Origin: Pedococcus aerophilus
GTDB taxonomy: Bacteria > Actinomycetota > Actinomycetes > Actinomycetales > Dermatophilaceae
Assembly: GCF_039532215.1 (NCBI RefSeq)
Contig: NZ_BAAARN010000005.1
Span: 408,422-472,421, forward strand
Length of the DNA: 64,000 nucleotides
Reading direction: 5' to 3'
The translations under genes were made by a program, and so were the position numbers. Shown here piece by piece: positions 16,215-26,089 of the stretch. Numbering within the stretch: the stretch's first letter is position 1; each line of letters opens with the position of its first letter. The notes below the pieces were generated by a model. That model was not told the origin of the DNA. It searched no databases and saw only the letters and a list, made by a program, of their open reading frames with translations.

Positions 16215-17837
16215 TCAGTGAGCGAAGTGGCGGGTGCCGGTGAAGTACATCGTGACGCCGGCCGCCTGGGCCGCCTCGACGACCTCGGGATCGCGCATCG
16301 ACCCACCGGGCGCGACCACGGCGCGGACCCCGGCGTCGAGCAGCACCTGCAGCCCGTCGGCGAAAGGGAAGAACGCATCCGACGACGCGACGGCCCCCTG
16401 CGCCCGGTCCGCACCGGCCCGCGACACCGCGAGGTGGCAGGAGTCGACGCGGTTGACCTGGCCCATGCCGATGCCGACAGCCGCACCGTCCTTGGCCAGC
16501 AGGATCGCGTTGGACTTCACCGCGCGCACCGAGCGCCACGCGAACGCGAGGTCGGCCAGGGTTGCCTCGTCGGCTGCCTCGCCCGAGACGAGCGTCCAGC
16601 GCGACGGGTCGTCGCCGCCCGGCTTCTCGCCCTCGATGACCGCATCGACCTTGTCGACAGTCTGCAGCAGCAGCCCACCGCTGATCGGACGCATCTCGAT
16701 GGCATCGGCGTTGGTGGAGGCCGACGCCGGCAGGCGCAGGATGCGGATGTTCTTCTTGCCCTGCAGCACCTCAAGCGCGTCGGCGTCGAAGTCGGGGGCG
16801 ATGATCACCTCGGTGAAGACGTCCTTGACCTGGTCGGCCATCGCGAGGTTCACCGTGCGGTTGGCAGCGATGATGCCCCCGAAGGCGGACACGGGGTCGG
16901 TGGCGTGCGCGGCGGCATACGCCTCGTCGATGGAGGACCCGACCGCGATCCCGCAAGGGTTGGCGTGCTTGACGATCGCGACGGTTGGCTGGTCGCCGTG
17001 GTCGTGCGCAGCGCGCACCGCGGCGTCGGTGTCGACGTAGTTGTTGTAGGACATCTCCTTGCCGTGCAGCTGCTCGGCGGAGGCGACGCCGCCGCGCCAG
17101 TGGCGGTAGATGGCGGCCTTCTGGTGCGGGTTCTCGCCGTACCGCAGGACAGCCGCCCGGGTGAACGTGGCGCCGGTCCACGCGGGGAAGCCGGTGCCGT
17201 CAGAGGTGTCGGTGTAGACGTTGCCCATCCAGTTGGCGACAGCGTTGTCGTAGTCGGCGGTGTGCACGAAAGCCTGTGCTGCCAACAGTTTCCGCTCATC
17301 CAGCGAGAAGCCGCCGGCCTCGACGGCAGCCAGCACGGCACCATACGCAGCGGGGTCGGTGACCACGGCGACGCTGGGGTGGTTCTTGGCAGCGGCGCGC
17401 ACCATCGACGGACCGCCGATGTCGATCTGCTCGATGACCTCGTCGGGTGAGGCGCCCGAGGCGACCGTCTCGCGGAACGGGTAGAGGTTCACGACGACGA
17501 GCTCGAACGGCTCGACCCCGAGCTCCTCGAGCTGGCGGACGTGGTCGTCCTTGCGGGTGTCGGCGAGGATGCCGGCGTGCACCCGTGGGTGCAGCGTCTT
17601 GACACGGCCCTCGAGGCACTCGGGGAACCCGGTCAGGTCGGCGACCTCGGTGACCGGGATGCCCAGGCCCTCGATGAGCTTGGCCGAGCCACCGGTCGAC
17701 ACGAGCGCGACCCCGGCGGCGTGCAGCCCGCGGGCCAGCTCCTCCAGCCCGGTCTTGTCGTAGACGGAGACGAGCGCCCGGCGGACCGGTCGGCGTCCTG
17801 CGTCGTCAGCGGGCTTCGGGCTGGACTGCTGGGTCAC
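16215..17837 (-). CDS. purH: AICAR transformylase/IMP cyclohydrolase
   Basis: The 540-residue bifunctional enzyme carries out the last two steps of IMP synthesis. The N-terminal MGS-like cyclohydrolase domain shows [32 protein letters not shown] and [14 protein letters not shown]. The C-terminal transformylase domain shows [37 protein letters not shown] and, near the end, [13 protein letters not shown] and TGTRHFAH. The GTG start at 17837 overlaps the purN stop by 4 nt (GTGA), the usual purN-purH coupling. Confidence 0.96.
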   Translation of the reverse strand: MTQQSSPKPADDAGRRPVRRALVSVYDKTGLEELARGLHAAGVALVSTGGSAKLIEGLGIPVTEVADLTGFPECLEGRVKTLHPRVHAGILADTRKDDHVRQLEELGVEPFELVVVNLYPFRETVASGASPDEVIEQIDIGGPSMVRAAAKNHPSVAVVTDPAAYGAVLAAVEAGGFSLDERKLLAAQAFVHTADYDNAVANWMGNVYTDTSDGTGFPAWTGATFTRAAVLRYGENPHQKAAIYRHWRGGVASAEQLHGKEMSYNNYVDTDAAVRAAHDHGDQPTVAIVKHANPCGIAVGSSIDEAYAAAHATDPVSAFGGIIAANRTVNLAMADQVKDVFTEVIIAPDFDADALEVLQGKKNIRILRLPASASTNADAIEMRPISGGLLLQTVDKVDAVIEGEKPGGDDPSRWTLVSGEAADEATLADLAFAWRSVRAVKSNAILLAKDGAAVGIGMGQVNRVDSCHLAVSRAGADRAQGAVASSDAFFPFADGLQVLLDAGVRAVVAPGGSMRDPEVVEAAQAAGVTMYFTGTRHFAH

Positions 17838-18454
17838 GGAATGCTGACCTTCCCATCGGTGACGGTGATTCCCTCGCGGGCCGCGCGGCCCACGATGGTG
17901 ACGAGCAACGGGTGCTCGACGGCTTTGATGCGTTCGTGGAGGGTGTCCTCCGTGTCGCCGGGGCGGACCTCGACGGTGGACTGGGCGATCACCGGACCGG
18001 TGTCGACCCCCGCGTCGACGACGTGGACGGTGCACCCCGTGACGGTCGCCCCGGCGGCGAGCGCGTCGCGGACGGCGTGCGCGCCGGGGAACGCCGGGAG
18101 CAGGGCCGGGTGCGTGTTGAGGACGACGTGCTCGGCCAAGACCCTGGGCCCGAGGATCTTCATGAACCCCGCCGACACGACGAACGCTGGCTCGTGGTCG
18201 GCGATCCGCTCGGCGAGGGCGACGTCCCAGTCGGCGCGGGTCTCGTGGTCCTCGACGCGGACGACGAACGTCGGGATGCCCGCGGCGGCGGCTTTGTGCA
18301 GGCCCGAGATCCCGGCCCGGTCGGCCCCGACCGCGAGTATGCGGACCCCGTATGCAGCGTCGGCCGTGGCGTCGATGAGCGCCTGGAGGTTCGTGCCCGA
18401 CCCGGAGATGAGGACGACGATGCCCGTGGGCTGCGTCGTCACGTCCGCGGTCAC
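17834..18454 (-). CDS. purN: Phosphoribosylglycinamide formyltransferase
   Basis: The 206-residue GART transfers formyl from 10-formyl-THF in purine synthesis. Motifs are [16 protein letters not shown] near the start, the [18 protein letters not shown] block containing the catalytic His region, and [19 protein letters not shown] 18454 is preferred because TATCGT lies 7 nt upstream (leaderless), though GTG 18442 is also possible. It overlaps purH by 4 nt. In M. tuberculosis the same genes follow perM. Confidence 0.94.
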   Translation of the reverse strand: MTADVTTQPTGIVVLISGSGTNLQALIDATADAAYGVRILAVGADRAGISGLHKAAAAGIPTFVVRVEDHETRADWDVALAERIADHEPAFVVSAGFMKILGPRVLAEHVVLNTHPALLPAFPGAHAVRDALAAGATVTGCTVHVVDAGVDTGPVIAQSTVEVRPGDTEDTLHERIKAVEHPLLVTIVGRAAREGITVTDGKVSIP

Positions 18455-18461
18455 GGCCTCG

Positions 18462-18467
18462 ACGATA
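18462..18467 (-). promoter_or_regulatory. Leaderless -10 element (TATCGT) for purN-purH
   Basis: On the minus strand TATCGT ends 7 nt before GTG 18454. Confidence 0.55.
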
Positions 18468-18509
18468 CCGACCGGGAAGCGGGCGACGGCACCCGCGTCC
18501 ACGGACGGG

Positions 18510-19520
18510 TCAGGGGGCGGCGGCGCGGAGCTTGTCCAGCAGTGGGCCGGCGGCCTCGTCGAGGAACTGCTGCTGCCCCTCGTCGCCCACCTGGACCAGC
18601 GCGACGTCGGTGAAGCCCGCCTTCCAGTAGGCGGAGACCGCCTCCACGATGGCGTCGAGGTCCGGTCCGCAGGGGATGTTCTCGGCGACCTGGTCCGGGG
18701 TGATGAACTGCGAAGCCCCGGCGAACCCCGCCGGGGTCGGCAGGTCGGCGTTGACCGCCCAGCCACCGGCGAACCAGCGGAACTGCTCGTGGGCGCGCTC
18801 CTTGGCGCGGTCTGCGTCGGTGTCCCAGCAGATCGGGATCTGCCCGATGGCCCTGGCCGCCCGCGAGCCGATGCCCAGGGCGTCGCCGCCGCTCTCGGCC
18901 GACTTGCGGTGGTTGAGGAACCCGGTGACGAGGTCGGCGTCCGGCTCGACGGCGATGACGTGGTCGGCCAGCGGACCGAACCGCGCGAACGACTTCTCCC
19001 CCGACACCGCCACCCCGATCGGCACCCCGCCCTCAGGGCAGTCCCAGATGCGGGCCGAGTCGACGCGGAAGTACTCGCCCTGCCAGGTCACGAGCTCGCC
19101 GGTGTGCAGCTCGCGGATGATGTGGATGGCCTCCTCGAGCATGTCCTGACGGACTCCCACCATGGGCCAGCCCTCGCCGACGACGTGCTCGTTGAGGTTC
19201 TCCCCGCTGCCGAGCCCGAGGGTGAAGCGCCCCTCACTGAGCAGCTGCAGGGTCGCCGCCTTCTGCGCGACGACGGCCGGCTCGTAGCGGATGGTCGGGC
19301 AGGTCACGTAGGTCATGAGCTCGAGCTGTGACGTGGCCTGAGCGACGGCGCCGAGCACCGTCCAGGCGTAGGGCGCGTGGCCCTGCTCGGTGAGCCACGG
19401 CGAGTAGTGGTCGCTGCTCACAGCGAAGTCGAAGCCCTGCTTCTCGGCATCGACGGCGTAGCCGACGAGCTCGCGGGGTCCGGACTGCTCGGTCATGAGG
19501 GTGTAGCCGAATCGCGTCAT
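18510..19520 (-). CDS. F420-dependent LLM-class oxidoreductase
   Basis: The 336-residue luciferase-like TIM-barrel protein resembles the F420-dependent glucose-6-phosphate dehydrogenase-like group: FGYTLMTEQSGPRELVGYA, DFAVSSDHYSPWLTEQGHAPYAW, GSGENLNEHVVGEGWP and a late DVALVQVGDEGQQQF. It should use reduced or oxidised deazaflavin F420. Its position between perM and purN fits the conserved neighbourhood (Rv0953c is an F420-type oxidoreductase beside sucCD in M. tuberculosis). ATG 19520 has a GAGCGT hexamer 6 nt upstream. Substrate unknown. Confidence 0.85.
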   Translation of the reverse strand: MTRFGYTLMTEQSGPRELVGYAVDAEKQGFDFAVSSDHYSPWLTEQGHAPYAWTVLGAVAQATSQLELMTYVTCPTIRYEPAVVAQKAATLQLLSEGRFTLGLGSGENLNEHVVGEGWPMVGVRQDMLEEAIHIIRELHTGELVTWQGEYFRVDSARIWDCPEGGVPIGVAVSGEKSFARFGPLADHVIAVEPDADLVTGFLNHRKSAESGGDALGIGSRAARAIGQIPICWDTDADRAKERAHEQFRWFAGGWAVNADLPTPAGFAGASQFITPDQVAENIPCGPDLDAIVEAVSAYWKAGFTDVALVQVGDEGQQQFLDEAAGPLLDKLRAAAP

Positions 19521-19605
19521 GCTCCAACGCTCACACGCGGCGCGAGCCTCCACCACTCGGGCACCGACACCCGCTCTGCCGGGGTGGCGCGCTGTGCAGC
19601 GCGCC

Positions 19606-19615
19606 GGTATGGCGC
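19606..19615 (+). repeat. Copy of recurrent 10-mer GGTATGGCGC
   Basis: Exact copy, 9 bp beyond the stop codon of the DUF6350 gene. Confidence 0.8.
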
Positions 19616-19623
19616 GGGGTGCG

Positions 19624-20856
19624 TCAGCGGCGCAGCTTCCAGCGGTCCCAGCCGAGGACCAGCCCGGCGCCGGCCAGCAGCTCGACGAGCAGGGCCAGCG
19701 TCATGGCCCCGGCCGGGGCACCGATCGAGGACAGGCGGTCCTGGCCGAGCGAGGCACCCCCGACGACGTCGAGCAGGCCCACCAGACCGGCCGCGACGAC
19801 GACGGCCACGCCAGCGACGGTGAGCTTGGTGCGCTCGGTGGACAACCGGGCCACGGAGCGCAGGGCCCGCCAGCCGACGAACGCACCCACCGCCACGGGC
19901 AGGAGGACGACGACCGGCAGCCACCCGGGGAAGGCCCCGGGCTCGGGCAGGGCACCGAACACCGGGACCATCGGCAGCAGCGAGGTGCGCGAACCGGTCC
20001 AGGTCGCGGAGGCTCCCTCGACCGCGGAGAACCCGGTGCCGGCGACGAACGAGACGGCCCACAACGCGAGGTTGGGCAGGACGAGCAGCTGGGCCAGGGA
20101 GAGCACGACTCCCCCGATGACACCCGGAGCCAGCGCGGCCTGGAGGTTGGTGACGTTGCCCAGGTGCAGGACGACGAACCCGACGCAGATCAGCACCCCG
20201 GCACCGAGCAGCGCGGCAGCGCCCTCCACCCCCGGACGCAGGCCACGACGGACCGCCTCGGGCAGCCAGGCGGGCCGCCGCAACCGCTCACCCGCCAGCT
20301 CGGGGCGTCGGCGCAGCAGGTGGACGAGGGCCAGCAGGGCCGCCCCGACGGGCACGACCAGCACGGGGAAGACGAGGGTCCACAGGACCGGGCGCGGCTC
20401 GGCGAGTGAGGCGACCACCGCCCAGAGGGCAGCGACGACGGCATACCCGAAGGTCCACGCACCCAGCGCGAGCGCCAGGGGCCGGTGCAGCAGGCCGGCG
20501 AGCAGGACCACGGTGCGGTCCTCGGCGCTCTCGCGCACCGCCCGGACCGCGGCCCAGGCCGCACCGAGGACGGCGAGCGCGAGGAAGAGGAGGGGGACGA
20601 CCGTGACGACTGCGCCACCCAGAGCGAGGTGGGCCCCGGTGCCGAGCAGCCAGAGGCTGGCCCCGACGCCGAGCGACGTCGTCCACGGGACGGTGCTCTC
20701 GGACGCAGCCACCCACACGAGCAGCGCGGGGAGCACGAAGACGAGGGCGGAGGCCGCCGCGGCACCCGCTCCCTCGAGCAGGGTGCGCTGGTACGCCCTC
20801 GGGTCGGGCCCGCCCGAAGTCGGCGTGGCCCGGCGCAGCAACTCCATCACAGTCAT
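19624..20856 (-). CDS. perM: DUF6350/PerM-like multi-span membrane protein
   Basis: The 410-residue protein is made of about ten hydrophobic segments separated by short Arg-rich loops, with the HLGNVTNLQAALAPG and VEGASATWTG regions typical of DUF6350. The mycobacterial member PerM (Rv0955) is an integral membrane protein linked to cell division and persistence, and it lies in the same sucCD-perM-purN-purH order. The start is ATG 20856 (MTVMELL); ATG 20847 is possible. Family assignment rests on topology plus synteny rather than a catalytic motif. Confidence 0.75.
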   Translation of the reverse strand: MTVMELLRRATPTSGGPDPRAYQRTLLEGAGAAAASALVFVLPALLVWVAASESTVPWTTSLGVGASLWLLGTGAHLALGGAVVTVVPLLFLALAVLGAAWAAVRAVRESAEDRTVVLLAGLLHRPLALALGAWTFGYAVVAALWAVVASLAEPRPVLWTLVFPVLVVPVGAALLALVHLLRRRPELAGERLRRPAWLPEAVRRGLRPGVEGAAALLGAGVLICVGFVVLHLGNVTNLQAALAPGVIGGVVLSLAQLLVLPNLALWAVSFVAGTGFSAVEGASATWTGSRTSLLPMVPVFGALPEPGAFPGWLPVVVLLPVAVGAFVGWRALRSVARLSTERTKLTVAGVAVVVAAGLVGLLDVVGGASLGQDRLSSIGAPAGAMTLALLVELLAGAGLVLGWDRWKLRR

Positions 20857-21028
20857 GTCTGCCCCATCGTCGCCGACCACCGCACCGCCAGGGCGCAGGC
20901 AACGCCGGAGCGCCCCGAGAAATGTGCGAACGCGCCGCAACCGGGCACCGCGCGACCGCGTCTGCTGCGGTGTGATGGCACTGAGGAACGGAAGCGTCGA
21001 CGCGACGCCGGGCGAGCGGGAGGCGGGG

Positions 21029-21538
21029 ATGGGGCCGAGGTCCGCAGAAGCGGAGTTCGACGCGTTCTACCGCGACACCGCCCGTCGGGTGATCCACCTC
21101 GTCTACGGCTTCACCGGTGACCTCACCGTCGCCCAGGACGCGACGCAGGAGGCGTACGCCCGGGCCTGGCAGCAGTGGTCCACCGTCCGCACGCACGACG
21201 ACCCGCTGGCCTGGGTCCGGACCGTGGCCCGGCGGGTGGCCATCTCCGGGTGGCGCAAGAAGACCACCCAGGACCGCGCCTACGAACGGCACGGTGCCCA
21301 CGACACCACCGGCCCACCCACCGAGGACCGGGTGGCCGTGGTCGCAGCCCTGCGGACGCTGTCCGAACCGCTGCGCGAGGCCGTGACGCTGCACTACATC
21401 GGCGACCTGTCCATCGAGCAGATCGCCCACGAGACCAACACCCCCGCAGGCACCGTCAAGGCGCGCCTGCACCGGGGCCGAGCGCAGCTCGCGCTGGCCC
21501 TGCGGCACGAGGAGAGCTCCGGTGATCGACATGGCTGA
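21029..21538 (+). CDS. ECF sigma factor (SigE-family type)
   Basis: The 169-residue extracytoplasmic-function sigma factor has region 2 at FDAFYRDTARRVIHLVYGFTG...AQDATQEAYARAW and region 4 at LSEPLREAVTLHYIGDLSIEQIA followed by TPAGTVKARLHRGRAQL. A GGGAGG site 5 nt before ATG 21029 sets the start; an upstream ATG at 20975 is in frame but would add non-family residues. The downstream gene overlaps it by 17 nt, so the pair is coupled. It has inserted, with its partner, into the otherwise conserved suc-pur neighbourhood. Confidence 0.88.
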   Translation: MGPRSAEAEFDAFYRDTARRVIHLVYGFTGDLTVAQDATQEAYARAWQQWSTVRTHDDPLAWVRTVARRVAISGWRKKTTQDRAYERHGAHDTTGPPTEDRVAVVAALRTLSEPLREAVTLHYIGDLSIEQIAHETNTPAGTVKARLHRGRAQLALALRHEESSGDRHG

Positions 21539-22982
21539 GCACGAGGACTGGTCGGCGCACGACGACGCCCAGCTGCGTGGCACCCTCGCCACGCTCTGGG
21601 CGGACGTCGACGCCCTGCCCCTGCCCGACGTGCGGTTCGTCCGGGCGCGAGGCGTACGGCGCCGCCGCCAGCGGGCGCTGGCCCTCACCGCTGCTGCCGC
21701 GGCCGCCGCGGTCGTGGTCGGCTCCGTGGGCTTCAGCCAGCTGGGGCGGGACGCGAGCCTGCCCGTGACACCCTCGACACGGACGACGGGTGCCCCCGTG
21801 CCGACAGCGGCACCCACCGCCGCCCCGACGGCCAGCGCGACGGCCGACCCACTGGCCGAGCCGGGTCTGCTCCCGCTTCCAGGGGAGTGGGAAGACACGC
21901 TCGACCTGCCGAAGAGCTCCGTCACCATCACCCCCGTGACCAAGGGCGGAGGCGTCGAGTGCGGCGACACCCTCGGCGCGCCCTCCCGGCAGGAGGCCAT
22001 CACCCAGGACAACTCACCGGTCAGCGGTGGGGCCACCTACTGGCGCACGGACCGGGCCGAGGCTGCGGCCAACACCCTCATCCAGGGCGTCAGCACCTGC
22101 CAGGTCGGGCCGTCGTTCAAGGTCAGGTCCGAGTACGTCGGGGCGTACGCCGTCTTCTCCTACTCCACCCCCGAGGCCGGCTCGGGCTGGTTCGCCGTCG
22201 TCCCCGGTGGTGAGGGCGTCGTCCTGCTGCAGGTCGTCGACCCCGCCTTCAGCGACGTCTCCCTGGGTGGTTTCACCCGGACCGAGGTGAGCGCACTGGC
22301 CGAGGTGGCACGCCAGCGACTCGAGCGGTACGGCTCGGGACCGGGGTCGTCGGCCACCGCGTCGTCGACCGCCGCTCCAGCCATCATCGGCCCGACCGGC
22401 AGCACCCGCGCCCTCTCCGAGGACATGCCCGTGTCGGGCGCCCAGCCGGTGCCGACGTCCCCGCTGTTCGTGGCGGCCTCCCAGTGGCGGTCGCAGGCCC
22501 TCAGCGGCGGCACCGCCACCTCGGCAGGACGTGGCGCCCTCGAGGGGTCCAGCGCCGTCGCCTCGTGTGAGACCGACGCCCAGCAGGACGGTATCGGCGG
22601 TCGCGTCGGGGTGGTCTCGGTGATGGCCGGGACGGGCACCAGCAGCTACGTCGGGCGCCAACGGGTCCAGCTCGACGAGTCCTCGACGCCTTCGGCCCAG
22701 CAGTCGTACGTCGCCGCACGCCTGGCCGAGGCGAACGCCCTGTACGCCAAGGGCTGCACCTTCCCCAACGGCACGGTCAAGGCCACGGCGGGTCCGTCGC
22801 AGGGCACCTACCGGCTCGACACCGTCTTCACCGACGGCAGTGCCACCCTGTCGGAGTGGGTCGGGGTGACCGCCCAGAAGACCGCTGGAGCCGTCTCGAC
22901 CGTCGTCATCACGAAGATGAGCGACCCGAAGCAGGGCTTCGCCGAGCTGGACCGGCTCCTCATGCTGGCCCGCCAGAAGTAG
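21522..22982 (+). CDS. Single-span membrane protein coupled to the sigma factor (candidate anti-sigma)
   Basis: The 486-residue protein has a ~45-residue N-terminal cytoplasmic part ending in RARGVRRRRQR, one membrane helix (ALALTAAAAAAAVVVGSVGF), a Thr/Pro/Ala linker, and a ~380-residue outer region of two comparable halves, each with a conserved-looking cysteine pair. No HxxxCxxC zinc motif of classical anti-sigma factors is visible. Overlap with the sigma gene and topology make it the likely membrane partner. GTG 21522 has an AGGAG 7 nt upstream; ATG 21531 is the alternative. Confidence 0.7.
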   Translation: MIDMAEHEDWSAHDDAQLRGTLATLWADVDALPLPDVRFVRARGVRRRRQRALALTAAAAAAAVVVGSVGFSQLGRDASLPVTPSTRTTGAPVPTAAPTAAPTASATADPLAEPGLLPLPGEWEDTLDLPKSSVTITPVTKGGGVECGDTLGAPSRQEAITQDNSPVSGGATYWRTDRAEAAANTLIQGVSTCQVGPSFKVRSEYVGAYAVFSYSTPEAGSGWFAVVPGGEGVVLLQVVDPAFSDVSLGGFTRTEVSALAEVARQRLERYGSGPGSSATASSTAAPAIIGPTGSTRALSEDMPVSGAQPVPTSPLFVAASQWRSQALSGGTATSAGRGALEGSSAVASCETDAQQDGIGGRVGVVSVMAGTGTSSYVGRQRVQLDESSTPSAQQSYVAARLAEANALYAKGCTFPNGTVKATAGPSQGTYRLDTVFTDGSATLSEWVGVTAQKTAGAVSTVVITKMSDPKQGFAELDRLLMLARQK

Positions 22983-23005
22983 GACTCCCCCGACGGCGAG
23001 GCACG

Positions 23006-23014
23006 CGCCATACG
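23006..23014 (-). repeat. Partial copy (9 of 10) of the GGTATGGCGC repeat
   Basis: GCGCCATAC lies 23 nt after the stop of the sigma-partner gene, again just past a coding end. Confidence 0.6.
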
Positions 23015-23054
23015 CCGCCCACGGGAGGTGGCCACGGACGAACCCGGCACACGA

Positions 23055-23095
23055 ACAGCGGGCGACACCGGCCCCGTGCCGGTATCGCCCGCTGT
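23055..23095. terminator. Hairpin between convergent genes
   Basis: ACAGCGGGCGA (23055-23065) pairs with 23085-23095, continuing after one mismatch with ACCGGC/GCCGGT, between the converging sigma-partner and beta-propeller genes. Its arms share the GCGGGCGA core with the hairpin at 26308. Confidence 0.8.
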
Positions 23096-23113
23096 GGTCC
23101 GTGCGTCCCGCAG

Positions 23114-26089
23114 CTACTTGATGATGACCTCTTTCAGGGTCGAACCCTGCGGGACGAAGAGCTGGTTGCCCTGGACGACGAGCTGGGCCGGGGTGATCCC
23201 CGAGGACACCGGGACGCTCACCCGCAGCGTGGCCGGGTCGACGGCGTACGCCCGACCGGCGGCCACGAGGTAGAGCATCCCGTTGACGTTGGCCAGCGCG
23301 GTGTTCCGGAAGACCGGGGTGGTCTGCTTGCCCTGGGTCTGGACCATGATCGAGCGCAGCGTGGCGCCGGTCTTGGGGTCCAGCTCGTAGAGCGTGGTGC
23401 TCCCGGCGGCCCAGAGGGTGCCGGTCGGGCCCATGACGACCGCACCGAACGCCTCCATGCCGGCCGCGGGGGTGACCTGCCAGGCGACCTTGCCCGTCGC
23501 GGCGTTGTAGGCGAACACCTTCGCGGAGGACTGCGTGGGCGTCGCGCCCAGGCCGCCCCAGCGCGACGTCCCGCCGTAGACCATGTACCCGGATGCGGTC
23601 AGCGACACGATGCTCTGGTCGGCCACCGGCTCGCTGACGATCTTGGGCGTGCCGGTGTCGCCGTCGAAGACGCCGAGGACGCCACCGAGGACGCCGTACT
23701 TCGGGATGGTGCCGAAGAAGGTGCGGCTCCCCGCGGTCGCCCAGGCCAGCGGACGGTCCTGGCGGTAGGTCGGGCCGAGCGTCGTGACGAGGGCCGGGTT
23801 GGTCCCGTCCACCCACGGCGCCAGGGTGTCGTAGCGGAAGATCCGTCCGTCGGTGTAGGTGCCGATGTACTGGTACCGACCGTGCTCGACCGAGCCCTCG
23901 ACCTCGCCGATGACACCGGGGCCGTACGGCACGAGCGGGTACTGCGAGCGCTGGCTGAGGTCGGCGTCCACCATGGCCAGGCTGGAGCCGCCGAACCCGC
24001 CGACGAGGAGCTTGCCGCCGCCGAAGCCGACCGACTTGATCTGCATCTTGGTCGGGGCGAACTCGGCGCGGAAGGACTTCTGCTGCAGGGACCGCGTCTC
24101 CAGGGCCGAGATGGTGCCGGACGGGTCGTAGGCCAGCAGCCAGTTGCCCGCGTCACCGCCCAGGGTGCCCTTGAGGACCATGCGGTCCCGTCCAGCGGCG
24201 GTCGCCGTGTCGCCGCGGATCTCGTAGGACCCCGTGGCGGCGTCGACGGCGCGCAGCTGCTTGTACTGGAGGAAGTAGAACGCGCCGGCGCCGTCCATCG
24301 GCGAGGGTCGCTGCACCGGGTAGTTGGCCGCCACGGACCACGAGCCGGAGACCGTGTCGTAGAGGCGACGCTCCCCGGTGATGATCGTGCCGCCGGACGT
24401 GGTGCCGCTGGGCGTCTTCACCGACAGGTAGCGGCCCAGCAGGTCGAGCTCGGCCACCTGCCCGCTCGTCACGGGCTGCGGCACGTTGAGCGTGGTCTTG
24501 CTGGCCGGGTTCGACAGCGAGACGCGGACGATCTTCGGGTTGGTCGAGCCGAGGCCGACCCACGCGTAGCTGCCGTTGACGGCCAGGCTCCGGGCGTAGT
24601 CGTGGGAGGTGCTCACCGTGCCGAGGGACGCGAACCGGCTGGTGCTCGGGCTGAAGTTCCACAGCTCCGACTTGGGGTAGGACGCGCCCCAGATCCGGCC
24701 GTCCGGTCCCTCCTCGAGGTCGAAGATGGTGGTGCCCGTCGCCGTGGCCCGTCCGAGGTCGGTGATCGTCGAGGACCCGGTGGCCCAGCGCCACAGGTGT
24801 CCGTCGTTGCCGGCGGTGTAGACCCCGGTGTCGGCGACCACGAGGGACCAGGCCGCCTCCATGTCACCGAGGGGGAAGCGGCGCTCCACGCGGTTGGTCT
24901 CGATGTCCACGACCTGGAGCTCGGCCGGGCTGCCCGACACGACACCAAGCAGCTTGGCCTTGCCACCGATGATGGCGGTGCGGACGACGTTGGTGTTGGC
25001 GAAGGCATCCACCGGCTGGGTGTCCCGGCCGTCGCTGAAGCTCTGGGTGGATGACCCGGCCGACGGGCGGAGGTCGACGACGTCGAAGTCGCCGGTCGCC
25101 TTGGATGAGGTGCCCGTGGACAGCTCGACGGTGGCCCAGTGCCCGTTGTTGGGCACCACCAGCTGCTTGGTGACCAGGCTCCAGGTGTTGGCGGGCTTGC
25201 TGACCGGGACGGCGACGGACCTGATGACACCCAGCTTGGTGTCGAGGAAGCGCACCGTGGCCGTGAAGCTGCCGCTCGCGGGTCGCACCCAGGCCCGCAG
25301 GTCGTAGGAGACGCCCGCGAACACGGCGGTCCTCGTGCTGGTCACCTTGACGAGGCCCGTGGTGCTGGCGTCACTGAGGTAGAGGCTCCTCGACCCGAGC
25401 TTGGGGTAACCGGTGCGGATCTTGGCAGAGGTGCCGGAGGCCGCGGACGTCGTCCACGAGGCCACCGGGAGGGTGGACGAGGTCGACTCGAAGCCGCTGT
25501 TCGCGACCCCCGGCTGGAGCACCTCGACGGCGTCCCACCAGACCTTGGACTGGGTCGCGGTGGTGGACGAGAGCTCGACCACGACGCGGGTGGCGGTGGC
25601 GGGTGCAACTGCCTTGACCGAGATGCGCGACCAGAGCATGGTGGCGCCGGTCGAGGGCGCTGCGACGCGCGAGACGACGGCGCCCGCAGCGTCGTAGAAG
25701 CGGAGCGCGAGGGTCTGGGTGCCGTTCAGCGTGTAGGCGTAGCCCTGTCCCTGGTACTCGACGCCGGGGGTGACGGTACGGACGGAGCGCAGCGCGGTGG
25801 TCGCGGCGCCGGACGAGGTGTCCTCGAGGCAGAGCGACTTGGCCCCCGACAGGGCGACGGTCGTCGACGTGTAGATGCGGTTGGGCGACGCGGCCGACAG
25901 CGACCATCCGGGCGGAGCCAGCGTCGTGCTCTCGAAGTCGCCGTACGAGTAGTTGGTCGAGACAGACGTGAGTGCGGACGCCGTGGGTGCCTGCATGGAC
26001 AGACCGGTGACGGCCACGGCCGTCGCGGCGATGGCAGCTGCTGCCCGAGCGCGCACAGGGCGTCGAGGAGCGTGCGGGGTCGTTGACAT
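23114..26089 (-). CDS. Large secreted protein: two carbohydrate-binding-like domains plus PQQ-like beta-propeller
   Basis: This 991-residue protein begins with a Sec signal peptide (basic start, AAIAATAVAVTGLSMQAPTA, then ASA). Two similar jelly-roll-type domains follow (about residues 30-170 and 175-320), the second beginning NSGFESTSSTLPVASW. The rest is blade-like repeats with phrases such as GVYTAGNDGHLWRW, RIWGASYPKSELWNF, AYNAATGKVAWQV and LYELDPKTGATLRS, typical of PQQ-type propellers. No lipobox or sorting signal is seen. It probably binds cell-surface or environmental polysaccharide; no catalytic residues can be named. ATG 26089 is chosen at the signal-peptide start. Confidence 0.7.
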   Translation of the reverse strand: MSTTPHAPRRPVRARAAAAIAATAVAVTGLSMQAPTASALTSVSTNYSYGDFESTTLAPPGWSLSAASPNRIYTSTTVALSGAKSLCLEDTSSGAATTALRSVRTVTPGVEYQGQGYAYTLNGTQTLALRFYDAAGAVVSRVAAPSTGATMLWSRISVKAVAPATATRVVVELSSTTATQSKVWWDAVEVLQPGVANSGFESTSSTLPVASWTTSAASGTSAKIRTGYPKLGSRSLYLSDASTTGLVKVTSTRTAVFAGVSYDLRAWVRPASGSFTATVRFLDTKLGVIRSVAVPVSKPANTWSLVTKQLVVPNNGHWATVELSTGTSSKATGDFDVVDLRPSAGSSTQSFSDGRDTQPVDAFANTNVVRTAIIGGKAKLLGVVSGSPAELQVVDIETNRVERRFPLGDMEAAWSLVVADTGVYTAGNDGHLWRWATGSSTITDLGRATATGTTIFDLEEGPDGRIWGASYPKSELWNFSPSTSRFASLGTVSTSHDYARSLAVNGSYAWVGLGSTNPKIVRVSLSNPASKTTLNVPQPVTSGQVAELDLLGRYLSVKTPSGTTSGGTIITGERRLYDTVSGSWSVAANYPVQRPSPMDGAGAFYFLQYKQLRAVDAATGSYEIRGDTATAAGRDRMVLKGTLGGDAGNWLLAYDPSGTISALETRSLQQKSFRAEFAPTKMQIKSVGFGGGKLLVGGFGGSSLAMVDADLSQRSQYPLVPYGPGVIGEVEGSVEHGRYQYIGTYTDGRIFRYDTLAPWVDGTNPALVTTLGPTYRQDRPLAWATAGSRTFFGTIPKYGVLGGVLGVFDGDTGTPKIVSEPVADQSIVSLTASGYMVYGGTSRWGGLGATPTQSSAKVFAYNAATGKVAWQVTPAAGMEAFGAVVMGPTGTLWAAGSTTLYELDPKTGATLRSIMVQTQGKQTTPVFRNTALANVNGMLYLVAAGRAYAVDPATLRVSVPVSSGITPAQLVVQGNQLFVPQGSTLKEVIIK

